Positions 38,467-47,923 of a stretch of DNA of 64,000 nt are shown here, piece after piece. The position numbers and the translations under genes were made by a program. The stretch is from Moorella mulderi DSM 14980 (GTDB taxonomy: Bacteria; Bacillota; DSM-521; Neomoorellales; Neomoorellaceae), in NCBI RefSeq assembly GCF_001594015.1, contig NZ_LTBC01000007.1, positions 1 to 64,000 of the forward strand, read 5' to 3'. The notes under the pieces are model-generated. The model made no database searches, was not told the DNA's origin, and saw only the letters and a list, made by a program, of their open reading frames with translations. Positions within the stretch are counted from its first letter, which is position 1, and the number at the start of each line of letters is the position of its first letter.

Positions 38467-39072
38467 TCACCTCTTACTTAGGGCCTGCTTTAATTCAGCT
38501 ACAGCCCGGGCCGGGTCAGGGGCAGCCATAACGGCTGACATGACGGCCACGCCCCTGGCCCCGGCAGCAAGGCACTGCGGAGCCCTGGCGGCATTGATAC
38601 CGCCCAGGGCGATAATTGGTATACCAACACTGGCCACAACTTCCCGCAAGTGCCCCAGACCCCTGGGGGGAACTCCCTCCTTGGAAGCCGTGGGGAATAC
38701 ATGACCGAACAGCAGGTAATCAGCGCCGGCCAGCTCCGCTTCCCGGGCGGCCGCCACGCTGTGCACGGAAACCCCTACGATTTTGCCAGGCCCTAAAAGC
38801 CTGCGGGCCACGGCCGGCGGCAGGGAGTTCTCGCCCAGGTGCACCCCGTCGGCGCCGGCGGCCAGGGCCACATCCAGGCGGTCATTGACCAGCAGCCGCG
38901 TTCCCGGCGGCAGGGCCTCCTTTATATCCCGGGTCAGGTGGTAAAGCTCCCTGCGGGGTAAATCCTTTTCCCGCAGCTGCAAGTAATCGACACCGGCCAG
39001 CTTGGCAGCCAGGTCTACCAAGGACCTGGCACCCGCCAGGCGGCGGTTGGTAATGACATATAGCCAGGCCAG
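38467..39072 (-). CDS. thiE: Thiamine phosphate synthase
   Basis: About 201 residues: WLYVITNRRL at the start, DYLQLREKDLPRRELY (pyrimidine and phosphate site), VNDRLDVALAAGADGVHLGE, and GLGHLREV. It couples the pyrimidine and thiazole phosphates. No ATG, GTG or TTG is correctly placed after the GGAGG ribosome site; the CTG at 39072, eight bases downstream, fits the normal N-terminus. The GTG at 39081 overlaps the ribosome site. First gene after the TPP riboswitch. Confidence 0.9.
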   Translation of the reverse strand: MAWLYVITNRRLAGARSLVDLAAKLAGVDYLQLREKDLPRRELYHLTRDIKEALPPGTRLLVNDRLDVALAAGADGVHLGENSLPPAVARRLLGPGKIVGVSVHSVAAAREAELAGADYLLFGHVFPTASKEGVPPRGLGHLREVVASVGIPIIALGGINAARAPQCLAAGARGVAVMSAVMAAPDPARAVAELKQALSKR

Positions 39073-39111
39073 GGGTAACACCTCCGTAAATTCAGATGTT
39101 TTGCTCCCAAT

Positions 39112-39151
39112 AAAAAACCGGTGTGCCTCCTTTAGGAGGTACACCGGTTGT
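39112..39151 (-). terminator. Terminator of the TPP riboswitch
   Basis: A long perfect-looking stem (ACCGGTGTACCTCCT paired with AGGAGGCACACCGGT) followed by TTTTTTATT on the minus strand, between the riboswitch and thiE. Confidence 0.9.
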
Positions 39152-39160
39152 AAACGTTCA

Positions 39161-39249
39161 CTCTCCCTCCGCAGGCATTACCCTGATCAGGTCAACGGGT
39201 CAGGTGCTCACTAGCCCTTTCTCAGCCCCTAACAGGAGCTCCCCTGTTA
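39161..39249 (-). promoter_or_regulatory. TPP riboswitch
   Basis: On the minus strand the conserved pieces occur in order: GGGGAGC, CTGAGA, GACCCGTTGACCTGATC, GGGTAATGCC and GCGGAGGGA. These are the THI-element core that binds thiamine pyrophosphate. With ligand the downstream terminator forms and stops transcription of thiE-thiS-thiG. Confidence 0.95.
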
Positions 39250-39391
39250 AGTTTTATATAATTTTACTATTGACAGATTCTTAACGCAAGGGTTATTTAA
39301 GGTTATTTACGCCGTATATTCCCACTTTACGCAATCACGTCTCTACAGGCGGTAATTTTCACCCGCTTTTATACTTCCAAACTGGAGGATG

Positions 39392-39428
39392 AAAAAGCGC
39401 CTGGAGGACATCACCTCCAGGCGCTTTT
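39392..39428 (-). terminator. Terminator of groES-groEL
   Basis: GCGCCTGGAGG pairs with CCTCCAGGCGC around a short loop, followed by TTTTTC on the minus strand, directly beyond the groEL stop. Confidence 0.9.
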
Positions 39429-39433
39429 CTACC

Positions 39434-41050
39434 TTAGTAATCCATCCCGCCGGGCGGCATGGGAGGCGTCTTTTCTTCCTTGGGTATCTCGGCTACCAGG
39501 GCCTCGGTGGTCAGCAGCATGGCAGCAATGCTGGCCGCATTCTGCAGGGCGCTGCGGGTAACCTTGGCCGGGTCAACGATACCGGCTTTCACCATGTCAA
39601 CATACTGCTCGGTGACAGCATCGAAGCCGATGCCGGGCTTTTCGTTGCGCACCCGCTCCACGATAACCGAGCCTTCCAGGCCGGCGTTGGCCGCGATCTG
39701 GCGCAGGGGTTCTTCCAGGGCCCGTTTGATGATCCGCACACCCACGGCCTCATCGCCTTCGGCCTGGAGTTTTTCCACCGCCGGGATGCAGTGGACCAGG
39801 GTGGCGCCGCCGCCGGGGACAATACCTTCCTCAACAGCAGCCCGGGTAGCGGCCAGGGCGTCTTCCACGCGGTGTTTCTTCTCCTTGAGCTCGGTCTCGG
39901 TAGCCGCACCGACACGGATGACGGCTACGCCGCCGGCCATCTTGGCCAGGCGTTCCTGTAATTTCTCGCGGTCGTAATCGGAATCGGTTTCTTCAATCTG
40001 CTTCTTAATCTGGGCAATGCGGCCGTCAATGGCCTCTTTCTTGCCGTAACCTTCGACAATGGTGGTCTTTTCCTTGGCAATCTTGACCTTCTTGGCCCGG
40101 CCCAGCATGTGGAGGTCGACATTCTCCAGCTTGACACCCAGATCCTCCGAGATGAAGGTGCCACCGGTGAGAATGGCAATGTCCTCCATCATGGCTTTAC
40201 GGCGATCGCCGAAGCCGGGAGCCTTGACGGCAGCGCAGTTCAGGGTGCCGCGCAGCTTGTTGACTACCAGGGTGGCCAGGGCTTCGCCCTCGACATCCTC
40301 GGCAATGATGACCAGGGGTTTACCCGTGCGGACTACCTTTTCCAGCAGGGGTAACAGGTCATTGATAGCCGAGATCTTCTTTTCATGGATAAGTAGATAG
40401 GGTTCTTCAAATTCGGCTTCCATGGCCTCGGCGTTGGTAACAAAATACGGCGATACATAACCGCGGTCGAATTCCATACCTTCCACTACTTCTACGGTAG
40501 TGGCCGTCCCTTTGGATTCTTCCACCGTGATGACGCCGTCTTTACCAACCTTCTCCATGGCGTCGGCAATGAGTTCGCCGATACCCCGCTCATTGGCGGC
40601 AATGGAGGCTACATGGGCAATGCTTTCCTTGGATTCTACCGGGATGCTCATCTTCTTAATTTCATCCACAACAGCTTCCACAGCCCGGTCAATGCCCTTC
40701 TTGATGAAAACGGGATTGGCACCGGCGGCAACATTTTTCAAGCCTTCCAGGACAATGGCCTGGGCCAGGACGGTAGCAGTGGTTGTCCCATCACCGGCAA
40801 CATCATTGGTCTTGGAAGCGACTTCCCGGCAGAGCTGGGCACCCATGTTCTCATAGGGATCTTTCAGCTCAATTTCTTTAGCTACGGTAACCCCGTCCTT
40901 GGTAATGACCGGGGAACCAAACTTGCGTTCTATGACCACGTTGCGGCCCTTCGGTCCCAGGGTGACTTTCACCGCCTGGGCAACAGCGCTGACACCCCTT
41001 TCCAGGGCGCGCCTTGCTTCCGTATCAAAGGCCAGCTGTTTGGCAGCCAT
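39434..41050 (-). CDS. groEL: Chaperonin GroEL (60 kDa)
   Basis: 538 residues. ATP-binding parts [14 protein letters not shown] (about 31-) and [13 protein letters not shown] (near 86) are intact, and the C-terminus is [10 protein letters not shown] with no long GGM tail. It folds proteins in a double ring with GroES. Second gene of the CIRCE-regulated operon. Confidence 0.97.
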   Translation of the reverse strand: MAAKQLAFDTEARRALERGVSAVAQAVKVTLGPKGRNVVIERKFGSPVITKDGVTVAKEIELKDPYENMGAQLCREVASKTNDVAGDGTTTATVLAQAIVLEGLKNVAAGANPVFIKKGIDRAVEAVVDEIKKMSIPVESKESIAHVASIAANERGIGELIADAMEKVGKDGVITVEESKGTATTVEVVEGMEFDRGYVSPYFVTNAEAMEAEFEEPYLLIHEKKISAINDLLPLLEKVVRTGKPLVIIAEDVEGEALATLVVNKLRGTLNCAAVKAPGFGDRRKAMMEDIAILTGGTFISEDLGVKLENVDLHMLGRAKKVKIAKEKTTIVEGYGKKEAIDGRIAQIKKQIEETDSDYDREKLQERLAKMAGGVAVIRVGAATETELKEKKHRVEDALAATRAAVEEGIVPGGGATLVHCIPAVEKLQAEGDEAVGVRIIKRALEEPLRQIAANAGLEGSVIVERVRNEKPGIGFDAVTEQYVDMVKAGIVDPAKVTRSALQNAASIAAMLLTTEALVAEIPKEEKTPPMPPGGMDY

Positions 41051-41074
41051 GATTTCTACCTCCTTTAAATTCCT

Positions 41075-41362
41075 TTATTTTTCCTTAATAGCCAGGATAT
41101 CGCTGTCACGGATGATCAGGTATTCCTGGCCTTCGTACTTGACTTCAGTGCCACTGTACTTGGCAAAGACTACTATGTCACCGACCTTTACTTCCGGCGC
41201 TACCCGGGTACCGTTTTCCAGGATCTTGCCCGGCCCGACGGCCACTACTTCCCCTTCCTGGGGCTTTTCCTTGGCAGTATCCGGTAAAACAATACCCCCC
41301 TGGGTTTTTTCTTCGCCGGTCAGGACCTTGAGAACGACCCGGTCGGCAAGCGGTTTGAGCAT
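41075..41362 (-). CDS. groES: Co-chaperonin GroES
   Basis: 95 residues: [13 protein letters not shown] at the start, the mobile loop [18 protein letters not shown] (about 17-34), and [12 protein letters not shown] at the end. The ATG at 41362 fits GGAGGAG; a GTG 18 bases upstream is inside the ribosome site. Confidence 0.96.
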   Translation of the reverse strand: MLKPLADRVVLKVLTGEEKTQGGIVLPDTAKEKPQEGEVVAVGPGKILENGTRVAPEVKVGDIVVFAKYSGTEVKYEGQEYLIIRDSDILAIKEK

Positions 41363-41395
41363 GAAAACTCCTCCTTTCACAGCATTTAGGAGTTG

Positions 41396-41422
41396 TTAGC
41401 ACTCACCTCAGGCAAGTGCTAA
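41396..41422. promoter_or_regulatory. CIRCE operator (HrcA site)
   Basis: TTAGCACTC, nine bases, then AAGTGCTAA (one change from the consensus GAGTGCTAA). It lies between the groES promoter and the gene, the usual HrcA repressor site. Confidence 0.92.
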
Positions 41423-41434
41423 CAGCCAATTATT

Positions 41435-41463
41435 AATATACACAAGGGGTTCTCCCTTGTCAA
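41435..41463 (-). promoter_or_regulatory. Sigma-A promoter of groES-groEL
   Basis: TTGACA (41458-41463) and TATATT (41435-41440) on the minus strand, spacer 17 bases, immediately upstream of the CIRCE operator. Confidence 0.82.
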
Positions 41464-41474
41464 TAGTAATAACC

Positions 41475-42614
41475 CTAAAAAAGAATTTTTTGCCGGCGCA
41501 GGTTAACATTGAGAACCAGCCCCAGGGCCAGCATATTGGCCAGCATGGCGCTCCCCCCGTAACTAAAGAGGGGCAGGGGTATCCCCGTCACGGGCATAAT
41601 ACCTGTGGTCATGCCCACATTAACCAGGATATGAAAGGTAAACATGGAGGCCACGCCGCCCACCAGCAAAGCGCCAAACATATCCTTGGCCTGGGCAGCA
41701 ATCCGGATCATGCGATAGAGGAGCAGGAAATAAAGGGCGAGAATACCCACGGTGCGGACGAAGCCCAGCTCTTCCCCGACTACTGAGAAGATAAAGTCGG
41801 TATGGTGCTCCGGTAGGAAATTGAGCTGCACCTGGGAACCCTGGCGAAAGCCGACCCCCCACCACCCGCCGGAGCCGATGGCGATCTGGGACTGGATGAC
41901 ATGGTAACCGGCACCGGTACCGCCCTGGCCGTCGTTATAGGGGTTGAGGACTACCACCAGCCGGCGCAGCTGGTAATCCTGCAGGGGCAGGGGCAGGCCA
42001 AAATGGAAGTGGGCGTAAAGGGCCAGTCCCACCAGGAGGAGACCGCCGCCGGAAATTAATAATAACAGCCTGGGGTTGGCCCCTCCTACATACAACATGC
42101 CAAAAAGGATGGCCAGTAAAACCAGGGCCGTACCCAGGTCGGGCTGTTTTAAAATTAGCAGCATGGGTACAGCTACATAGGCGAAGGGTAAGATTAAATC
42201 CTGCCAGCGGTTGAGTTTGCCCTGGCGTTTATCCAGGAAGCAGGCCAGGGTAATGACCGTTATGGTCTTGGCAAATTCGGAAGGCTGCAGGAGAAAAGGC
42301 CCGAGGTTGATCCAGCGCTGGGCTCCCTTGGCTTCATGGCCAATGAGCATGACTGCGGCCAGTAAAATTAAATTCAGGACATACAGGGGCAAGTGATAGC
42401 GTTTCAGTTGCGCGTAATCGGTAAGCAGTACCAGGGTTAACCCTGTGAGGCCAATAAAAATCCACGTCAGCTGCTTTTTAACATAGTAATAGGGATCTGT
42501 TGCCACGTTGGCCGCAGCGCTGCTAAGAACAGCCAGGCTGATCAACAACAGGGCAATAATGCTGCCCACAAAATAATAATCGAGGTTACGCCAGAGCCGG
42601 CGCTCAAACATCAT
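41475..42614 (-). CDS. rodA: Rod-shape SEDS glycosyltransferase RodA
   Basis: About 379 residues with ten membrane helices. DYAQLKRYHLPLYVLNLILL, GAQRWINLGPFLLQPSEFAK and a C-terminal MPVTGIPLPLFSYGGSAMLANM are the SEDS signatures. It polymerises glycan strands with PBP2, encoded nearby. The second-position ATG pair at 42614 has a GGGCAGGGG site; the frame extends further upstream without one. Confidence 0.9.
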   Translation of the reverse strand: MMFERRLWRNLDYYFVGSIIALLLISLAVLSSAAANVATDPYYYVKKQLTWIFIGLTGLTLVLLTDYAQLKRYHLPLYVLNLILLAAVMLIGHEAKGAQRWINLGPFLLQPSEFAKTITVITLACFLDKRQGKLNRWQDLILPFAYVAVPMLLILKQPDLGTALVLLAILFGMLYVGGANPRLLLLISGGGLLLVGLALYAHFHFGLPLPLQDYQLRRLVVVLNPYNDGQGGTGAGYHVIQSQIAIGSGGWWGVGFRQGSQVQLNFLPEHHTDFIFSVVGEELGFVRTVGILALYFLLLYRMIRIAAQAKDMFGALLVGGVASMFTFHILVNVGMTTGIMPVTGIPLPLFSYGGSAMLANMLALGLVLNVNLRRQKILF

Positions 42615-42756
42615 TTTCCCCTGCCCTTCACGGAAGTCGAATGCAGGAAGTCGGAAGCTTGGGCGGCTCATCATCATGAGGGGAGCCTCAATTATTATAT
42701 AACAGCAAACCCGGTCAGGCTATAACAAAATAGGGCAACTTTAACGTCAAAAGGAA

Positions 42757-42779
42757 ATCCCCCGGCAAATCCGGGGGAT
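42757..42779 (-). terminator. Terminator after minE
   Basis: ATCCCCCGG and CCGGGGGAT with a five-base loop, then TTCCTTTT on the minus strand. It separates the min genes from rodA. Confidence 0.75.
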
Positions 42780-42783
42780 AATT

Positions 42784-43080
42784 TCACGCTTTAACGGCCG
42801 TCTCCGGGCTGGTCTTAAAGGTTCGCTTGACCCTCAGGATGGGGATGTTGGCCACCAGGGCCACGGAATCGTTTTCCTGATTCAGGCTGACCTCCAGCCC
42901 CGTAGTATCGATATCCAGGTATTCAGAAATGACGTTGATTAAATCGTTTTTCAGGGCTTCCAGCAGGTGGGGGGAAACACCGGCCCGGTCATGGACCAGC
43001 ACCAGGCGCAGGCGTTCCTTGGCAATTTTTTTGCTGGCCGTAGTATCCCGCCCGAAAAAACGCAGTAAAAATTCTAACAC
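42784..43080 (-). CDS. minE: Cell division topological specificity factor MinE
   Basis: 98 residues. The N-terminal FLLRFFGRD is the amphipathic membrane-binding part and SKKIAKERLRLVLVHDRAG is the MinD-stimulating region; the C-terminal half is the dimerisation domain. It sets up MinCD pole-to-pole oscillation. Start GTG, 18 bases after minD. Confidence 0.93.
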   Translation of the reverse strand: MLEFLLRFFGRDTTASKKIAKERLRLVLVHDRAGVSPHLLEALKNDLINVISEYLDIDTTGLEVSLNQENDSVALVANIPILRVKRTFKTSPETAVKA

Positions 43081-43098
43081 CCCGCTTGCGCCCCCTTC

Positions 43099-43893
43099 CT
43101 AGCCCAGGCCTATCAGTTTCCGGAGCCTGGCCATGAAGCTACTCCCTGCTTCCCAGTTCAAGAAGGGAACTTCTTCTCCTAAAAGGCGGCGGGAGATATT
43201 ACGGTAGGCCTGGCCGGCCCGGGAATGCCTGTCCAGAACAGCCGGTTCGCCGCGGTTGGTGGAAATAACAATATACTCATCTTCCGGCACCACGCCGATG
43301 AGGTCGATGGCCAGGATCTCCAGCATATCCTCGATATCCATCATATCGCCTTTGCGCACCATATCCGGCCGCAGGCGATTGATAATCAAGCGCGGGGCTT
43401 CCATTTCGGCTGCTTCTAAGAGCCCGATAATGCGGTCGGCATCCCGGACGGCGGCAACTTCCGGCGTTGTAACCACCAGGGCCTTTTCCGCCCCGGCGAT
43501 GGCATTTTTAAAGCCCATCTCGATACCCGCCGGGCAGTCAATCAACACAAATTCATATTCCTCGCGTAACTGGGCCATCAGGTCGATCATCTGCTGGCGG
43601 CTGACGGCCGTCTTGTCCCTGGTCTGGTTGGCCGGTAAAAGGTACAGGTTCTCCAGCCTTTTATCTTTTATTAAAGCCTGCTTTAAACGGCAACGGCCCT
43701 CGACGACGTCGAGAAGATCATACACAATCCGGTTTTCCAGGCCCATGACCACATCCAGGTTTCTTAAACCAATATCCGTATCAACCAGAACAACCTTCTT
43801 CCCCAGACTGGCCAGGCCGGTACCGAGATTGGCCGTAGTAGTCGTTTTGCCAACCCCGCCTTTACCGGAAGTGATGACAATCACTTCACCCAT
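43099..43893 (-). CDS. minD: Septum site-determining ATPase MinD
   Basis: 264 residues. The deviant Walker A GKGGVGKTTTTANLG is at 10-24, DTDIGLRNLDVVMGLENR follows, and the C-terminal amphipathic helix SSFMARLRKLIGLG binds membrane. Its ATG overlaps the end of minC and follows GGAGGAACAAA. Confidence 0.96.
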   Translation of the reverse strand: MGEVIVITSGKGGVGKTTTTANLGTGLASLGKKVVLVDTDIGLRNLDVVMGLENRIVYDLLDVVEGRCRLKQALIKDKRLENLYLLPANQTRDKTAVSRQQMIDLMAQLREEYEFVLIDCPAGIEMGFKNAIAGAEKALVVTTPEVAAVRDADRIIGLLEAAEMEAPRLIINRLRPDMVRKGDMMDIEDMLEILAIDLIGVVPEDEYIVISTNRGEPAVLDRHSRAGQAYRNISRRLLGEEVPFLNWEAGSSFMARLRKLIGLG

Positions 43894-44371
43894 TTTGTTC
43901 CTCCTCTTCCTGGATCATGCTCCTGCTTAGCCATCGCTTTTCACCGCCGGGCTGGTATTTTTCAATGACGACTGCTTCATCCTGGACGCGGGCGATTTCT
44001 GGTTCTCCAGTTCCATTCTGGCCTTCATCATCAGGAGCCCTGGTAATGTAGCCGGCAATCCGCAGCTGGGTGGGCTGGAGCCGGAAGGCCATGACCACGG
44101 CCTTTTCATCGCCCTCAGCCCCGGCATGGACTACTCCCCTTAAGGTGCCCATGACAATGACATGGCCGCTGGCCACTATTTCCCCGCCGGGGTGGACGTC
44201 GCCCATGACTACCACATTACCGGGGTACTTGAACCTCTGGCCGGAACGCACCGTCCGGCAGACCAGAAAGGTGTGGTTGTCCGTGTCCGCCCCCGGTTTC
44301 CCCCTGGCAGCCGGTATCACTATCCCCTCTCGGGTGCCTGCCCCGGTGTCACCACCAGTTGAAGAAAACAC
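43886..44371 (-). CDS. minC: Short MinC, C-terminal domain only
   Basis: 161 residues, against about 220 usual. Only the C-terminal beta-helix domain is present: FKYPGNVVVMGDVHPGGEIVASG, HVIVMGTLRGVVHAGAEGDE and ALRL-like MAFRLQPTQLRIAGYI. The N-terminal FtsZ-binding domain is absent. The GTG start has its own AAGGAGG site, and no missing half is visible upstream, so the short form looks real. It should still bind MinD, but how it inhibits FtsZ is unclear. Confidence 0.85.
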   Translation of the reverse strand: MFSSTGGDTGAGTREGIVIPAARGKPGADTDNHTFLVCRTVRSGQRFKYPGNVVVMGDVHPGGEIVASGHVIVMGTLRGVVHAGAEGDEKAVVMAFRLQPTQLRIAGYITRAPDDEGQNGTGEPEIARVQDEAVVIEKYQPGGEKRWLSRSMIQEEEEQNG

Positions 44372-44461
44372 GCCTCTTCTCCTCCTTGGTACCGGGCGGC
44401 AGAATCCGCTTCGGCTTTATTTAATTTTCTACACTGGTGAGGTAAATCCTGCCGCAGCAGG

Positions 44462-44482
44462 AAAAAAGACGGGGTCTTTTTT
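44462..44482. terminator. Terminator-like palindrome between PBP2 and minC
   Basis: AAAAAAGAC, GGG, GTCTTTTTT: a 9-bp stem that ends in T runs on both strands. Confidence 0.6.
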
Positions 44483-44518
44483 CCCCATCTTCTCAGCAAA
44501 AAAAGACACTCGTGGACA

Positions 44519-46597
44519 TTATTCCACGGAAACGCCGTTAAAGGGTTTATTTAAGATCTCGGTAAGACCAAAATACTGGGCCAGGACTGCCCGGGCCACC
44601 ACCCCGGCGGAATCGCCGCCGTGCCGGGCGTATTCGATTACCACTGCCAGGGCAATCTGGGGGTCATCATAAGGGGCGAAGGCGACAAAGGTACCATAGA
44701 AATCACTGTTTTTGTCATCACCGGCCAGGCCCGTCTGGGCTGTACCGGTTTTGGCCGCCACCTGGATATTGGGCGGGAAATCCCGGAAAAGAAAGCCTGC
44801 CGTACCTTCGCTGGATCTGGTCACTTCCAGCATGGCTCGCCGCACCTCGGCCATGACCTCAGGAGAAATGGTCACCTTCCCGGCTATCTCAGGCTGGTAC
44901 TGTTTTTTTAACGAACCGTCGGCACCAATGACCTTTTCCACCAGATAAGGCCGCCAGCGGGTGCCGCCGTTGGCCAGGGTGGCCACATAATTGGCCAGCT
45001 GGATAATGGTATAGTTATTGGCTCCCTGGCCCATGGAGGTCAGGAAGGTATCAAAGGGCTGCCAGGTAGTGTCAAACTTATAATTAATCTGGTACTGGGC
45101 TTTAACCTGGTTTAGCTCCCTTTCCTTTTGTTTAAGGAGGTTATTCTTTTCCTCCGCGCTGGCCCCGGCCAGGAGTCCAGCATATTTCTTTTCAATCGCA
45201 GCCTCCTGGTTTTTCAACCACCGGTTCCAAACAGGGGCAAAGACTTCCTTTTTCCACGCCGGCGATGGTAGAATACCCGCAGCTTCGCCCTGGAGACCGA
45301 TGGCCCCGGTAGGTTCTCCCAGGCCAAACTGGCGCGCCACCTCGTCGATTTTCTCGATGCCGGTCATATCCCCCGCCCACTGGAAGTAGGTATTGCAGGA
45401 GACGGCCATGGCCCGGTATAAATTTACATTGCCGTGGACGGCCAAGCAGTTAATGCCGCCCGGTTTCCAGTAACGGCCGGCATCATAAATGGTATCCGAG
45501 GGTTTAACGACTTGGGATTCCAGGGCCGCCAGGGCAGTGATGGGTTTAAAAACGGACCCTGGCGGGTAAACCCCCTGGATGGCCCGGTTGAAAAGGGGTT
45601 TCAGGCGCGGGTCGTTATAATAGCCCTGCTTCTTAGCGTAATTGCCGTTGACAAAATCATTGGGATTCATATCCGGCTTGCTGGCCAGGGCAAGTATCGC
45701 CCCGCTCTTGACATCCAGGACCACCGCCGCCCCGCCGCCGGCTTTGGGGTTCCTTTCCTTAGTAGCCGCAATCACCTGGTCCATGGCCTTTTCCAGGGTC
45801 TGCTGGAGTTTCAAGTCAATGGTGAGCTGTACGGTATCGCCCGGGGTGGGCGGCAAGGTTACCAGGTCCCGGACTTTACGGTTATAGGCGTCTACCTCCA
45901 CCTGCTCGGCGCCCTTCTTGCCGCGCAGTCCCACTTCCCGGCCGCCCTCGTTACTGTATTCCAGGAAGGCTTCAATACCGCTCTTGCCAATTTTATCGTT
46001 GAGGCCGTAATTTTCTTCTTTCCTGGCTTCAAGTTCCTGCTGGGTAATCTGGCCGACGTAACCCAGGAGGTGACCGGCCAGGGGACCGTAGGGGTAATAA
46101 CGCTGGGGTTCTTCAATAATATTTACCCCCGGCAGGTCCTTGCGGTGCTCCTCCAGCCTGGTGACCGTGGCTATCGCCCGGGGATCACTGGCCGGGAGCC
46201 TTTTGATCTCCGTTGGCTGGTAACGGAAAGGGTTATTCTTGATCAATTCTTTAATAGCCGCCGGCGTCAGCTCCGGGTCCTCCAGATAGGTGGAGAGGTT
46301 ATTAATGACGGCATCCATGTCCTGGTTGGGTATACTACGGATGGTAATGACATACACCGGCTGGCTGGTGGCCAGGACCTGGCCGTTCCTATCCAGGATA
46401 TCACCCCGCCGGGCTTCAATGGGGTTAATGCGGATGCGGTTCTCGGCCGATTGCTTGCTGAATTCCTGGGCATTGACAATCTGGAGAAAAAACAGGCGGG
46501 AGGTTAAGAGGATAAAGATAAAGATAACGATTGCCAGGTAGCCATTAAGGCGCCTGGAGAGTTTCAGCTTCCAATTTTCCTTTTCCTGGTCCCCCAT
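44519..46597 (-). CDS. mrdA: Penicillin-binding protein 2
   Basis: 692 residues: a short cytoplasmic tail, one membrane helix (YLAIVIFIFILLTSRLFFL), a pedestal dimerisation domain, and a transpeptidase domain with S-x-x-K in YPPGSVFKPITA, SCN in AVSCNTYFQ, and KTG in AAKTGTAQTG. It cross-links peptidoglycan during elongation together with RodA and the Mre proteins. Confidence 0.95.
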   Translation of the reverse strand: MGDQEKENWKLKLSRRLNGYLAIVIFIFILLTSRLFFLQIVNAQEFSKQSAENRIRINPIEARRGDILDRNGQVLATSQPVYVITIRSIPNQDMDAVINNLSTYLEDPELTPAAIKELIKNNPFRYQPTEIKRLPASDPRAIATVTRLEEHRKDLPGVNIIEEPQRYYPYGPLAGHLLGYVGQITQQELEARKEENYGLNDKIGKSGIEAFLEYSNEGGREVGLRGKKGAEQVEVDAYNRKVRDLVTLPPTPGDTVQLTIDLKLQQTLEKAMDQVIAATKERNPKAGGGAAVVLDVKSGAILALASKPDMNPNDFVNGNYAKKQGYYNDPRLKPLFNRAIQGVYPPGSVFKPITALAALESQVVKPSDTIYDAGRYWKPGGINCLAVHGNVNLYRAMAVSCNTYFQWAGDMTGIEKIDEVARQFGLGEPTGAIGLQGEAAGILPSPAWKKEVFAPVWNRWLKNQEAAIEKKYAGLLAGASAEEKNNLLKQKERELNQVKAQYQINYKFDTTWQPFDTFLTSMGQGANNYTIIQLANYVATLANGGTRWRPYLVEKVIGADGSLKKQYQPEIAGKVTISPEVMAEVRRAMLEVTRSSEGTAGFLFRDFPPNIQVAAKTGTAQTGLAGDDKNSDFYGTFVAFAPYDDPQIALAVVIEYARHGGDSAGVVARAVLAQYFGLTEILNKPFNGVSVE

Positions 46598-47067
46598 GCT
46601 GCTCCCCCTTGATAAAAGCTATACCCCAGCAGGGCCAGGCTGCCGTTATAAACGGCCATGGGTAACACAACGTTCAGTAGCCCGGCCAGCCAGGGATATT
46701 TAAAACCGGCAAGATGCCCCACTAACAAAAATAAGAAGCCCTGACCAATGGTAGCCAGGAAAGCGAGGATAGCGGGTCCCAGGAGGTTATCCTGATTCAA
46801 CCAATCCTTACTTAAACCCATCAGGTACCCGCTAACCATCCTGGTCAAGGCATTAAGGCCCAGAAACTTAGCCAGGTATAAGTCCTCCAGCAGCCCGTAG
46901 ATAAAACCCAGGGCAGCTCCCCGGGGTGCCCCTTTGAGAAAGGCAAAAATTGCCAGGAAAACAGTTAGCAGGTCGGCCTTTACTCCTGCCATCTTAAGGG
47001 CCGGCAGCAGGGTTGCCTCCAGGATGAGTCCTGCCAGCCCCAGGAGCACCAGCCCCAGGAACTGCAT
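46564..47067 (-). CDS. mreD: Rod-shape protein MreD
   Basis: About 167 residues with five or six membrane helices. MQFLGLVLLGLAGLILEATLLPAL begins it and GFIYGLLEDLYLAKFLGLNALTRM is a clear MreD loop. The ATG at 47067 has an AAGGGGGG site; it overlaps mreC at its start and PBP2 at its end. Confidence 0.88.
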   Translation of the reverse strand: MQFLGLVLLGLAGLILEATLLPALKMAGVKADLLTVFLAIFAFLKGAPRGAALGFIYGLLEDLYLAKFLGLNALTRMVSGYLMGLSKDWLNQDNLLGPAILAFLATIGQGFLFLLVGHLAGFKYPWLAGLLNVVLPMAVYNGSLALLGYSFYQGGAAWGTRKRKIGS

Positions 47068-47908
47068 CTTCAATGCCCCCCTTGATCCGGGTAATGACCA
47101 GGACTTCTTCCAGCCGGTCAAAGTCTACCGCTGGTTGGATAATGGCCCGTTTCATAAGCCCGTCGGGCTCGGGTAAAACTTTGACCACCGTTCCCAGGAG
47201 TAAACCCTTGGGGAAAATACCGCCCAGGCCGGAAGTGACGACTACCTGATTTTCCATCACCGGGGCATCGCGGGCGATATGAATCATTTGCAGGTAGCCG
47301 CGGTAATCCGGGCTCCCCTCGACGATGCCCGGCGTCCGGTTAACCTGGACCATGCCGCCCAGGGCGCCTTCGCGGTCCAGGATCAGCAGGACTTCCGCCG
47401 TCCGGGGTGTGACGGCAATAATCCGGCCGACCACTCCCTGGGAGGTAACCACCACCTGGTCTTTTTGCAGTCCCGCCCTGGAGCCAAGGCCCAGGATAAG
47501 GGTATGGTACCAGTTGGAAGGATTGCGGCCGATGACCGGGGCCACGGCAAAGTCAAAGGCATTGCGGTTTGCTTCCGTAAATTTAAGGAGGTTGCGCAGG
47601 CGGTTGTTTTCCTGGCGGTATTCTTCCAGCTGGATGTTGGCCGCCTTTAAAGCAGCTATTTCTTGCTTCAACGCCTGGTTCTCGGCCTGGAGGCGGCTGT
47701 AATCCCTGATTGCCGCCAGCCACGCCCCGGTTTTGTTTACCACCAGGGTAATACCCCTTTCGGCCGGAGCCAGGGCATCCCGGAGGCCGCCTTCTAAAAT
47801 GCTTAAGTGCCCCCGTTCCAGGGCCGTCCAGCGCATGATGACATAGAAACTTAAGGCAGCCAGCAGCAAGATGAGAGGGGTCACGAGCTTCCGCCGGTGG
47901 GAGCCCAA
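46994..47908 (-). CDS. mreC: Rod-shape protein MreC
   Basis: 304 residues: one N-terminal membrane helix, a coiled coil (LQAENQALKQEIAALKAANIQ), and the two beta-barrel repeats with APVIGRNPSNWYHTLILGLG. A Pro/Gly-rich tail of about 25 residues overlaps the start of mreD by 74 bases. TTG start after GGGAGGAG. Confidence 0.92.
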   Translation of the reverse strand: MGSHRRKLVTPLILLLAALSFYVIMRWTALERGHLSILEGGLRDALAPAERGITLVVNKTGAWLAAIRDYSRLQAENQALKQEIAALKAANIQLEEYRQENNRLRNLLKFTEANRNAFDFAVAPVIGRNPSNWYHTLILGLGSRAGLQKDQVVVTSQGVVGRIIAVTPRTAEVLLILDREGALGGMVQVNRTPGIVEGSPDYRGYLQMIHIARDAPVMENQVVVTSGLGGIFPKGLLLGTVVKVLPEPDGLMKRAIIQPAVDFDRLEEVLVITRIKGGIEDAVPGAGAPGAGRTHPGGNPAAGP

Positions 47909-47923
47909 AGCTCCTCCCTCCCT

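Noticed and set aside
45434-46507. 357-codon plus-strand frame opposite PBP2
   Set aside because: PBP2 shows SxxK, SxN and KTG in order; the opposite frame is a GC-driven shadow.
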